Positions 20,000 to 29,285 of a DNA stretch of 64,000 nucleotides are shown here, in pieces. The notes beneath the pieces were generated by a model, which worked only from the letters and a program-made list of their open reading frames with translations, did no database searches and was not told the origin of the DNA. Origin of the DNA: Blepharisma stoltei (taxonomy: Eukaryota > Ciliophora > Heterotrichea > Heterotrichida > Blepharismidae); contig CAJZBQ010000053.1 of the NCBI GenBank assembly GCA_914767885.1, positions 310,001 to 374,000 of the forward strand. The letters are read 5' to 3'. The translations under genes were made by a program, and so were the position numbers. Within the stretch, counting starts at the first letter, position 1; every line of letters starts with the position of its first letter.

Positions 20000-22377
20000 A
20001 TGAAAGGTATTCTATCAAAGTTAAAAACCTTTGAATCTTTAGGAGTAATCCCAGAAATCTGCAATTCGCTTTCATCAGCACAAATAGAGGCTCCAACCAC
20101 AATCCAAAAGCTTGCAATTCCTTCACTTCTCCAAAACACATTCCATCATTTGATCACAGCTCCTCTGAAGAAAGACCCTCTGGGCCGGAGAATGAACCTC
20201 CCTTGCAGGGGGTCTTTGGTGACTGTATTACCAATATGGCTAACGCCTAACTTTAATAACATAATATTTGATCACAGCTCAAACTGGGACTGGAAAGACT
20301 TTGACTTATCTCATCCCAATCTTCCAATTGCTTCACAGCCAAGAGGTTCAAGCTGGCAAAATCCTTACAAAGCCGAACTTCCCAAGAGCTTTGATTATTG
20401 TCCCAAATCGAGATCTTGTGGCTCAGTGCGCCGATATGATGTCAATTTTCAATTACGAAAGAAAATTAATTTCATGCAAAGTCAGCAGTGGGATCAGCAT
20501 GAATATTGAAAAGGAAAGCTTATTAAACGGAGTTGATGTGGTAGTTGGAACTCCTGAAAGAGTTGAGCAGCACATTCTTGCTGGAAATTTAGATCTAAAT
20601 GGTCTTACACAGCTAGTTGTTGACGAATGCGACACTCTTTTTGATATAGGATATCAAAGGCTGATAGAATTTTACACAAAATCAATGATAAAATCGAAAG
20701 GAAAAATTAATTTTTTTGCAGCAACTTTGCCAGATACACTAGTTGACAAAATGAATAATCTATTCTCAACTGGCCCAGAACAAGAAAAACCTGCATTAAA
20801 GAAAATTGTAGAGAAAGCCACCCATTATAACTTGTCACACATAAAGCATGATTTTATTCACTCTGAAGGAGGAGAAAAACAGATTTATTTGATGAAAATT
20901 ATTAATGAAGCTTTAATGGATGGCCAGAAGAAATCGTTTATGATTTTCTGCAACTCAGTACCTTCGGCTGAAATGGTTGAAAGGTTATTGACAGAAAAAG
21001 GATTCAAAGCAGCCTCTCTGTCTGGAAAACATTCACTTCCGCCTGCCTATGGCGCATCGGGCCCACCGGCCTCTGGGTCGACCAGCTTTGCTACGCCAAG
21101 GTGCACCTAGTCGCAGGTGTTGCCGACTTCGACGGCTCACGACTGAGCTACTTCGCTTGAGGACATGGGTTGCCATTCCGAAAATCCATAAAAAATGGAT
21201 TTTCTGGTAGGCTTTCGGCAAAAAAGGAAAAACACGAAGCCTGGGACGTAACGCCCAGTTTCACGCTAGGGAGTTGCCCGAATGGTCCTAACGGACTCTG
21301 CTGAGCTTCCCCTTTCAACTCACGTGCCTCCTTCCCCATGAGGAAAAAACATTCCTGAAATTAGACTTGGGCTAGGCTCTGAGCTCCACCAGAATTGCTT
21401 ACCTAGCATTGCTGTCCTTCTCTGAAATGCAAAAACCTTGCCGGATATAATTAAAATATGAGTCGAGGCTGCATGGCGGGAGGCCATGCCCAGACGAAGA
21501 CGCCATATTTTAATTATGTCTGGAAAACATTCACTTAAAAAGCAGGACAAAAAGTATCCAAGCGTTTAGAGATAAACAGATTGATTTTCTTGTATGCAAT
21601 GATTTGGCATCACGAGGGCTTGATTTCCCACATTTGAATTATGTAATTAAATAAATTAATGCGTTTTGAAATCGGCATAGGATTTCTATCTATTAGCTTC
21701 CCCGCTCTATAGGGAGCGGTTGGCACTAATTGTATCGCATTAGGCTATGTCATACCTGAATTGACTCTGGGGCGTCCGTTCACTAAGGGCCTAAAGGATG
21801 GGGCATAACTTCTAGTTTCACGCTAGACACCTGCTGTTTTCAGGGTCCCCAATTCGAGTAAGCATCATACCTAATCTCGAGGATGATGGTCAACTGCGCC
21901 CTTACAGCTCCATTTAGGACAAAAAGATTCTAGCAAAATATCATAACCTGTGGCACAGGAAAACATCTACCCAAATGCATTAAGGGTGCAGATTCTGTAT
22001 CTCGGATGGTTTCTCCGCCAGGCATTGCCTCTTAGTATTAAGAAATTACTCCAGGACGCCGGGCAGTCGCCTCCACCATATTAATATATATGAATTATGT
22101 AATTAATTATGAATTCCCTAGGGCTTTAAGTGACTATGTGCATAGAGCTGGAAGGTGTGGAAGATGTGGAAGAGATGGGACTGTAATTTCGTTTTATAGG
22201 AAGCAAGATAGGCCAAAGATAGAAGCAATGCAGGAGAGTTTTAAAAAGGGAACTCCACTGCATATAGAAGATTCTTTTTATACTGATGTGATAGAAAAGG
22301 TAAATGAAAGCAATAACACTTCAGAAGTTAATCAAGTAGAAAAATTGAAGACTATTTTAAGAAAAACCCAAAAATAA
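20000..22377 (+). CDS. DEAD-box RNA helicase
   Basis: 429 aa after removing inserts 20163-20280, 21039-21536 and 21651-22106 and a 16-nt intron (21554-21569); the sum is exactly 430 codons. Helicase motifs appear in order: Q-motif region [22 protein letters not shown], Ia PNRDL, Ib [40 protein letters not shown]. Motif II is DECD rather than DEAD, as in some organellar members. ATP-dependent RNA unwinding is the expected activity; the target is unknown. All three inserts lie between perfect direct repeats of 15, 20 and 16 bp, which is unlike the TA pointers of other IESs here. Confidence 0.88.
20163..20280. mobile_element. Retroposon-like insert 1 in the helicase gene
   Basis: 118 bp including one copy of a 15-bp duplication (ATTTGATCACAGCTC at 20148-20162 and 20266-20280). 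Its right end (ATATGGCTAACGCCTAAC...) matches the reverse complement of the left end of 46135-46639, so it looks like a 5'-truncated copy. It splits motif I between ITA and QTGTGKT. Confidence 0.85.
21039..21536. mobile_element. Retroposon-like insert 2 in the helicase gene
   Basis: Flanked by a perfect 20-bp direct repeat, 21019-21038 and 21517-21536 (TGTCTGGAAAACATTCACTT). GC-rich. Right end carries a small palindrome, ATAATTAAAATATG...CATATTTTAATTAT, shared with 37261-37560. Confidence 0.87.
21554..21569 (+). other. 16-nt intron
   Basis: GTATCCAAGCGTTTAG; needed to join [25 protein letters not shown]. Without it the frame stops at TAG. Confidence 0.85.
21651..22106. mobile_element. Retroposon-like insert 3 in the helicase gene
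   Basis: Flanked by TGAATTATGTAATTAA at 21635-21650 and 22091-22106. GC-richer; shares the phrase AGTTTCACGCTAG with insert 2. Removal gives [14 protein letters not shown]. Confidence 0.87.
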
Positions 22378-23220
22378 ACAAAATTATTTTATATTGATTT
22401 CTTTATTAATTAGATATATTTGTTCATATAATCTGCGATGGATATACAATAAAGATAAAGCTTAATGAGGACATTTTACTCTATTGACCTGTGTCTTTTG
22501 ATCAAACTTAATTTTACTTTTTTTTTGGCTATTTAGTTGAATACAAAGATCTTTTTTGTTAGATCAATTTAAACTGATTTTTGGGTGACTCTGAAATAGT
22601 AAAATAATATCAGAAGCTTCATAAATTTATTTTTATTTTAGTTAAAAATATTAACAAAAATTTTGTGATAAAGCTTCTTATGGTAATAAAGCCAAACAAC
22701 TAGAAGATATCGATAGCAATATTTCTAGGTAAAAATCTAACTCCCCTACTCGTGAGCGAACAAAACCATTAGAAAAATCCCTATTTTTTGCAGAGAAAAC
22801 CACCCTCCGTAAACAAACAAAAATTTTAATTTTGATATATAAATGATAAATATTAGAAGAAATCTCTAGCTAATAGCTTGCGTTTTAAAATGCAAATTTC
22901 GCAAATTAAATTAATTTTTGCTCTCAATTTTTACAAAATGGATTTTTTTTAAATTTTGAAAAAAATAATTAACTTCCTCCATAAGAGAACAAAAAAATTT
23001 TGTTTTCTCACTAAGGGGGAGTAAATAAAATAATTGAGGGGAAATAAAATTATTATTATTTATAGCTATAAAAAAATTTTGTATTAGAACTTAATCTCTT
23101 TTATAGCAAACAGAATAGCAAGCAGAAAAGTAAAAGCTTTAATTCTTTCTAAGCCAGCATAAAATATTTTAATTCTCTATCTATCCATTAAAAGAGCCCT
23201 ACTTGCAAACAAAACTAAAG
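22378..23220. other. Intergenic with one family A MITE
   Basis: Spacer between two plus-strand genes. Apart from the MITE at 22741-23024 I see only AT-rich sequence. Confidence 0.45.
22741..23024. mobile_element. Family A MITE, intergenic
   Basis: TAA at 22738-22740 and 23022-23024. CTCCCCTACTCGTGAGCGAA at the left, inward copy CCTCCGTAAACAAAC, right hairpin ending CTAAGGGGGAG. Confidence 0.85.
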
Positions 23221-24234
23221 ATGTTCTGGGCATCAACTCTTGCAAAAGGCAGCTCCGTAGTTTTAACTCCTGGGTCCAATGATTGGGATATGCTTCACTT
23301 ATCACAAATAATCCTCAAATCAGGCTCTTCAGTTGAATCAACCAATGTGTTTGTATCATCTAAGGGACAAATACATCCACTGGCATGTCTTAAAAATGAC
23401 CATGACTCTGAGTTCGTGGACTTGTACTTCAGTAAAAATGATAGCATAACTATCAGTTCTGAAGGTCCTGGAGAGGTCACACTTCTTGGTTATGCAGAAG
23501 CTGAAGAAGATGAAATTGAGGCTCAAGAATTCAGTGATACTGAAGAAGTCCCAAAGCTTGTACCTGGGAGCGAGTCAGAAAGCGATGAAGAAACAAACGA
23601 AGTCTTACCTGTAAAGAGACCTATTCAAGCTCAAAAACCTGGCCAGCCAGAGAATAAACCAAAACAAAAAGTCATACAAAAAGCAGCAGAAAGTGAAGAG
23701 TCATCAGGAGATGAAGAAGATTTAGAAGAAAATGAATCTGAGGACGAAGAAGAAAACCAAGAAAAGTTCGTGGAATTCGGAAATGAAAAATCAATGATAA
23801 AAACACATAAAAAAGATTTCAGAAAGGAAGGAAATAGGGATTTCAGAGGCAAAAGAAATTTTGAACCTAGAGGGAGATCAAATGATAATTTCAGAGGAGG
23901 AAGCAGCTTTAAAAAGAGAGATTTTGGAGGAGATAGAGACTCAGGAGATTTTCCAAGTAAAAGAGGCAGATTTAATAGCAATAGAGAAGGAGGCTTCAGA
24001 GGAAAATCCGATTTTGGATCAAGGAGAGGAGGAGATTTCAGAGGAGGTAGAGGTGGAAACTTCCGAGGTGGCAGAGGTGGAAACTTTCGAGGTGACAGAG
24101 GTGACAGAGGAGACAGAGGTGACAGAGGAGATAGAAGAGGAGGATTCAGAGGTGGAAGAGGAGACAGAAGGGGCGACAGAAGAGGAGGATTTAGAGGTGG
24201 TCGCGGTGGCGATTTTCGAAGACAAAGAAACTAA
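23221..24234 (+). CDS. Nucleoplasmin-like / RGG nucleolar protein
   Basis: 337 aa from ATG 23221. An upstream in-frame TTG extension to 23203 has no ATG, so this start is chosen. Residues 1-95 look like the nucleoplasmin-like domain found in plant HD2 proteins and insect FKBP39 (MFWASTLAKGSSVVLTPGSN, LHLSQIIL, VDLYFSKNDSITI, EVTLLGY). Next come acidic tracts (about 95-200), then a C-terminal RGG region with FRGGRGG and GDRGDRGD repeats. Such proteins act as nucleolar histone or ribosome-biogenesis chaperones and bind RNA through RGG motifs. The repetitive C terminus produces long false ORFs on both strands. No FKBP domain is present. Confidence 0.8.
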   Translation: MFWASTLAKGSSVVLTPGSNDWDMLHLSQIILKSGSSVESTNVFVSSKGQIHPLACLKNDHDSEFVDLYFSKNDSITISSEGPGEVTLLGYAEAEEDEIEAQEFSDTEEVPKLVPGSESESDEETNEVLPVKRPIQAQKPGQPENKPKQKVIQKAAESEESSGDEEDLEENESEDEEENQEKFVEFGNEKSMIKTHKKDFRKEGNRDFRGKRNFEPRGRSNDNFRGGSSFKKRDFGGDRDSGDFPSKRGRFNSNREGGFRGKSDFGSRRGGDFRGGRGGNFRGGRGGNFRGDRGDRGDRGDRGDRRGGFRGGRGDRRGDRRGGFRGGRGGDFRRQRN

Positions 24235-24261
24235 TAACGCTAAACTACTCATTCAGTTTTA

Positions 24262-24870
24262 TTAAGAATTTATATTATCTTTGACACTCCTCCTTGGATA
24301 TCTTGGTGCTCTTTTGGGCAAATAAGGCGTGCATCTTGTTTCTGCCATCGTTTTAGATTTGAAATACTGTTTTGGTAATGCTACATCTTCAATAATATCT
24401 ATTGAATTTTTTTGCGGTTTAATTTCTTCATTCGTTTCTTGAATTTGCTCCAAGCTTGTGCTCCCTTTATGCAAAACTTTTTCATAACTGGGGACTTTCG
24501 ACAATCTTTTAGTCCGGAAAGGTGAGACTGGATAACTGTTTATCTTGTTTGGCGATGATGGGAATTTTTTTATTTTTAGAATTGAAGCTTCATCTGTATC
24601 TTCCATTTGTGTTTCACATGCTTCAGTGCATTGAGTACTTAATGTTAATGATGCAGAACGCTCGTGATCAGAGGCAGTAGGCTTCCCAGGTTTAGTTGAG
24701 TTGAAGATTTCAATTGCTGATTTTAACATTTCGTTAGTGGATTTTAGTTCATCTCTCTTTATTTCAAGATCTTCTAAACAATAACTGAGCTCGGATAGCA
24801 TGTTCTCAAAGCGGCTAATATTTTCTTTAAGATCTTTTGGGGAAAAAGTGTTCAGGATTTCTCTGTACAT
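24262..24870 (-). CDS. Short coiled-coil protein with basic tail
   Basis: Complete frame of 202 codons, ATG 24870. Residues about 8-60 are a coiled coil (FSPKDLKENISRFENMLSELSY...). The rest is low-complexity, with SP motifs and a basic C terminus (PYLPKRAPRYPRRSVK). No known domain. It ends 27 bp from the end of the RGG gene (convergent). The layout suggests a cytoskeletal adaptor; that is inference only. Confidence 0.6.
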   Translation of the reverse strand: MYREILNTFSPKDLKENISRFENMLSELSYCLEDLEIKRDELKSTNEMLKSAIEIFNSTKPGKPTASDHERSASLTLSTQCTEACETQMEDTDEASILKIKKFPSSPNKINSYPVSPFRTKRLSKVPSYEKVLHKGSTSLEQIQETNEEIKPQKNSIDIIEDVALPKQYFKSKTMAETRCTPYLPKRAPRYPRRSVKDNINS

Positions 24871-25362
24871 TTATATTGTGGATTTATATCAAGCCATTTA
24901 AGATTGAATTAAAGTTCAGTATATAGAAAAATTAACGCAATTGTTTATATTGCCGTCTGATAAAAGTGTCGAAGCATAAGTATTAGCCAAAACGAAATTT
25001 AATAAAATTTTATATGAGTAAAGCCTCTTTAAGGTTTAAATTTTCAATGGGATGCTATTTATATTTTTATTAGTTTAACTATGCCTATTAAAGAAGGCTG
25101 AGTATTAGAAAATAATTTTATATTCTATATAAATATAAAGTGAGGTTAAGATTTTGAATGCAAAATGAAGATATAAACAATTTTTATAAAAGTTCGAAAT
25201 ATCCAACAGTGTTTTAAAGCTAAAGCATAATTATTCAATATAAGAATGAGCCCACAAAAAATAAAATTAAATTTAATAACTATCTTATGACGTAGGATTT
25301 TTCTATTTAAGTCTGATAAAATATCTCTTTTAAATTAGAAAATTTTCTAAATTATTAACTTA

Positions 25363-25737
25363 TTCCCCCCCCCCTCCGTGAGTGAACAAAACCATTAGAA
25401 AAATGCCTATTTTTTGCCCAAAAAAAACCCACCTTCCGTGAGTGAACAAAATTTTTTTTAATAGAAAAATTTTTTTATGGAAAAAAAAATTTATATATAA
25501 ATGATAATTAGTATAATGAAATTTAGAGCTAATTCTGTTTAATTTTAAACGAATTGCTTTTTTAAAGCATAAATTTTATAAATTAAATTAATATTTGCTT
25601 TCAAAATTTTGCGAATTAGGTTTTTTTAACAATTTTTTATAAAATTTATATATAAATTTTTTTAAAAAAAAAAAAAATTAACCCCCCTCCGTGAGTGAAC
25701 AAATTTTTTTTGTTCACTCACGGAGGGGGGGGAGTTA
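25363..25737. mobile_element. Family A MITE, near-complete
   Basis: TTA at 25360-25362 and 25735-25737; poly-C run then CTCCGTGAGTGAACAAAACC, inward copy near 25430, perfect hairpin CTCCGTGAGTGAACAAA at the right end. A good reference copy (375 bp). Confidence 0.92.
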
Positions 25738-25877
25738 GTTAATTCACACAATAATACAAAATTATGATCTTACCATGTTTTTCTTGTTATGATGATAGAA
25801 ATTCTAGTAGAATAATAGCTAAGAATTTAAAATTTCCCAAATTTTATTAAAGTAGCTAAATTAGCTTAATTTATCTA

Positions 25878-26128
25878 AATCGCCCTTTAATTGGATTAAA
25901 ACTTTCTGTTCCAATTAAAAAAATATACATTTAACCATATTTTTGGATTTTAATTATTTATTAATAGAATTAATTCAAAAAATTATTCGATTCGGAATCT
26001 AAATCATATTCTACACTTTTTCCATCAGATTAAGCCAAAAAAAATATATAAAATTAGAATTTTGACTATAAAATTTTCTTAAAGTAGAAACTTTTACCTA
26101 TATTTTGTTCCAATTTAAAGAGGAAGTA
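25878..26128. mobile_element. Family B MITE, reversed
   Basis: TA at 25876 and 26127. Left hairpin CCCTTTAATTGG...TTCCAATTAAA; right end TTGTTCCAATTTAAAGAGG. Matches the IES at 5565-5906. Confidence 0.8.
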
Positions 26129-26527
26129 AGTCTTCTTAAAATAAATAAAACTCTTAATTGAATAAAACTTAAAAACTGAACTTAACTTGAATCTTACTCC
26201 TGGCATCTTTGATCGAATCGATTGCCATAATTCTATAAATGATGAGGGAATAAAACAATTTTAGTAAAAAAATATATAATTTTTGCACCAGCCAAAATAT
26301 ATAGAGTATGAATGTATTTTAAATATCCCATAAAAATATTTAGAATTGCTATAACTATTATATAGCATAATTCTAAGATTCATTATTATTAAATTTAGGT
26401 GCTATATTTAAGGTGCATTAGGATGATTGAGTTTATAAAATCGTTTAACCAAAAATTGGGTCAATTTAAGGAAAATTTCATGGAATTGTCCAACTCAGAA
26501 TGGAGTAGTTAAGGAATAATTTCTTAA

Positions 26528-27682
26528 ATGGCTGTTGAACAAATAAAGAAAGTGATCATATCATTTTGTTTGCTTTTATCAGTGAGCTTGGTTATGAGTC
26601 AGCAATGTTTTCCTGTAGAATGCAAGCTAGATAACCAGCATTTTTCAAGCGACACCTGTGCATTTTGGGACGATGATGCCAAGACCTATTATTTGCAAGG
26701 ATGCAGCTCTTCTTCATCTTGCTCAGGATTTAGCATCAGCAAAGGCATTAATTTTACTTGTACCGCAAACCCTACCACTAGTGTGTTGAAATGGCCAGGA
26801 GAAAAGTGCACGATAACAGATTCCACAAGTAATTGCAATACTCAATATGCTACTGGCGGGTGTGTAAGCGGAGTATGCCAAGGCCAAAAAGAGGGAGGAA
26901 CTTGCTCAGTAAACGATGACTGCAACCCAGGACTATATTGCGACACAGCTCTAAGGTGCGTCTCACAGGTAGGGATTGGAGGTGAATGCCAAAATGATTA
27001 TCAATGTGTAAACTCAGCAGGATGCAATAAAACCTCTACAGAAACATATGGAACCTGTGTAGCCTATTTTAACATCTCTTCTCATGATCCTATAGCTGAG
27101 TGCCCAGTAGGTGAATACACTAACTATTTATGCTCATCGTCTCTCTGTGATACTACAAATAATGGAGAGAATTATTGCTTGAGCTCAATAACTTCGAAAT
27201 TTGGGAGTCTTCTTCCAGTCATTTGTCAAGAATCCTCAGAATGTGTCTCAAGCACTGATTCAAAAGACGGCGCATATTTGACAGGACAATGCATTTGCGG
27301 CTATAACAAATTAGGATACGGATTTTGCAATCAATACCCAGGAGACCCAGACTACGCTCATTTACTCTTAATGTGGAAGAAATGGCTGTGGTCATCAGCT
27401 GCGAATAACTGCAACACAAATAGAAGAAGATCAGCTGTTTGCATGGCAGATTGGTGGGATACGACTGACTACACAATGCTGCAGTATTTCAATTTGAAAG
27501 TAACTAATTGGCCTTATATTCAGATGAATGATAACTGCACTCAAAGTGTTCTGATGGCTCAATATTATCAAGCACAACAAGCGTATAATGCACTTCGTAA
27601 CACAACAGATCCTGACGAGCATGGCGATAGCTCAAGTTTGATCTTAATAGGATCAGCGTTCATGCTATTAACATATGCTTAA
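26528..27682 (+). CDS. Cys-rich secreted, probably GPI-anchored protein
   Basis: 384 aa. The first 25 residues form a signal peptide (VIISFCLLLSVSLVMS, then QQC). The mature part has about 30 cysteines in spaced clusters (for example CSVNDDCNPGLYCD and CQNDYQCVNSAGC, similar to dickkopf/EB-type knots) and several N-glycosylation sequons (NFT, NIS, NCT). It ends in a hydrophobic tail (SSSLILIGSAFMLLTYA) without charged residues, as expected for a GPI signal. This layout resembles ciliate surface proteins. Ligand or function cannot be read. No IES in the gene. Confidence 0.8.
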   Translation: MAVEQIKKVIISFCLLLSVSLVMSQQCFPVECKLDNQHFSSDTCAFWDDDAKTYYLQGCSSSSSCSGFSISKGINFTCTANPTTSVLKWPGEKCTITDSTSNCNTQYATGGCVSGVCQGQKEGGTCSVNDDCNPGLYCDTALRCVSQVGIGGECQNDYQCVNSAGCNKTSTETYGTCVAYFNISSHDPIAECPVGEYTNYLCSSSLCDTTNNGENYCLSSITSKFGSLLPVICQESSECVSSTDSKDGAYLTGQCICGYNKLGYGFCNQYPGDPDYAHLLLMWKKWLWSSAANNCNTNRRRSAVCMADWWDTTDYTMLQYFNLKVTNWPYIQMNDNCTQSVLMAQYYQAQQAYNALRNTTDPDEHGDSSSLILIGSAFMLLTYA

Positions 27683-27846
27683 TTTCATAGCATTATTATA
27701 ATAAGAATTTCTCCTAAGCCTTAACGTCTTCACTTTTGTGAAGTCACATTAAATTATTCCCACATGATAAATGATTTTAATCAAAAGAAAAATTCATAGA
27801 TTTATATTGCTAGTTTTAATATAATTAACCACTCCTCAGTATAAAA

Positions 27847-28875
27847 ATGGTCAAATTTAGAAGTTCTCATCAAGAAATGAAAAGGGTCAGTTTTACAGCA
27901 GAAATTGCACAATTTAATAAAACAAGCTGCAAACTCTGCAAATCAATTATAGAAAAAGGAGCATTAAGGATTAAAACTCACAGCTACAACTGTTGCAACT
28001 TTTTTCACCTCAACTGCTATACACCTTCTCTCAAGCAATACATATCTAAGTCAGATCTTTGCATAAAGCTTGACTCCCTTCATAAAAAAGTTCTTGACGA
28101 TTGGCTTAATAATTGAAACCAAAATTATTTGCCTCTAGACAAGCCGTATCATGAACCGCCTAAACTTTTCAAGCTCATTAATTCTAAATCTTCAAAATTC
28201 AGAAGATCCTGAATTGAGATCTTCAAATATTCCACAATAAAAGACCTTGTTCGGAAGTTTTCACGTGTAAATAAAGAGTTTTATCATATAAGTTGAGACG
28301 AAGAGCTATGGCAGTTTTTCTGTATTAGGGATTTCAGCTGCATTGTACCAAAAGATACTTATCGAAACCAATATGTCACTATTTTGATGGAAATTTGCTT
28401 TGGCTGCAAAGCTGTGCCAAAGGCTGAACACTTTTATAGATGCCCATTAATAGGGAGACCATTATGTCCTTGCTGTAGATTTAATGACAAAAAATTTATA
28501 GCAGTCACAGGGCCATATATTGAGCGAGCATATAATATTGACCCAAAGGTTCTGGATTTGAAGTTTGGCCAAGGGTATGATAATAAAAAAATAACCTATA
28601 ACTTTTTGGTTTGAGAAGCATTGGCAGTATATCGAGAAAAAAATAAAAATGATTTGCTTGATTTTATGAAAGATAATTGTGTGAGTGACAAATTAATTTG
28701 CATGGTAGAAAAGATAAGCACAAAAGAGATGGACTATACAGATATATTTGGGAGAATAGGAGCGAATTTTGATTCAAAGATTATAGATATATGATATCAG
28801 CAAATTTTTTCTTATATCAGAAATGGAGAAGGAGGGAGTGAATTCAAGCAAAGGCTTCTTAAAAATGAACCTTAG
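27847..28875 (+). CDS. Zinc-binding protein with F-box-like segment
   Basis: 342 aa when TGA is Trp; five TGA codons occur in frame, so a standard-code reading would break it into fragments. Residues about 28-65 carry CKLCKSII..GALRI and CCNFFHLNCY, resembling the PARP-type nick-sensing zinc finger. Around 120-160, STIKDLVRKFSRVNKEFYHISWDEELW looks like an F-box. A second Cys-rich patch follows (CFGCKAVP...CPLIGRPLCPCC). The combination suggests a substrate-recruiting or DNA-associated factor. The assignments are by motif only and need a profile search. Confidence 0.65.
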
Positions 28876-28925
28876 ATGTGAGTGCATGCTAAGCTGTATA
28901 AATAAATTTTTAGTATTAAATATAA

Positions 28926-29249
28926 ATGGATAAATTAGCAAAAGCCCAAAAATTTCTCTCACTATCAGCCCAGAAACCAATACCTGCATACTCTGAAAAT
29001 ACCCAATTGAAGCTTTTATCTATCTCTGATGTTGAAAATGAAAGAAAAGCTCTTGCAGGATGCGAATTAGATTTAGCAATAATCAGAGATAACTATATCA
29101 AATCTCAAGATTTGCCAAAATGGAAGCAAAAGATTCTTCTTCGCAGATTATTTATTACTTGTATAGGCGGATTGTGGGTGCTTGTTTACAGCTATGGAAA
29201 GATTGAGAGAATTATGGATTTCTTTGACTACAGCATCTATATACGTTAA
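28926..29249 (+). CDS. Small single-pass membrane protein
   Basis: 107 aa. The N-terminal 75 residues are soluble and charged; KWKQKILLRR is followed by one hydrophobic segment (LFITCIGGLWVLVYSYG), then a short tail. It may be a mitochondrial assembly factor by shape, but I recognise no family. It starts 50 bp after the preceding gene and converges with the next. Confidence 0.6.
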   Translation: MDKLAKAQKFLSLSAQKPIPAYSENTQLKLLSISDVENERKALAGCELDLAIIRDNYIKSQDLPKWKQKILLRRLFITCIGGLWVLVYSYGKIERIMDFFDYSIYIR

Positions 29250-29285
29250 CTTCAATTTAATATAGTTAAATAATTTAATAATGCT

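Larger units (their letters stand above)
24871..26527. other. Long intergenic region holding two MITEs
   Basis: No gene recognised. It contains a family A element (25363-25737) and a family B element (25878-26128), 140 bp apart. The remainder is AT-rich. Confidence 0.5.

Noticed and set aside
20148-22106. Helicase as a pseudogene
   Set aside because: Initially suggested by stops and a frameshift, but the three duplications and a 16-nt intron explain every break and yield an intact 429-aa protein.
23631-24265. Long open frames on both strands across the RGG region
   Set aside because: They are produced by the repetitive GGA/AGA codons of the RGG repeats; only the plus-strand frame at 23221 has a start, a recognisable N-terminal domain and sensible composition.
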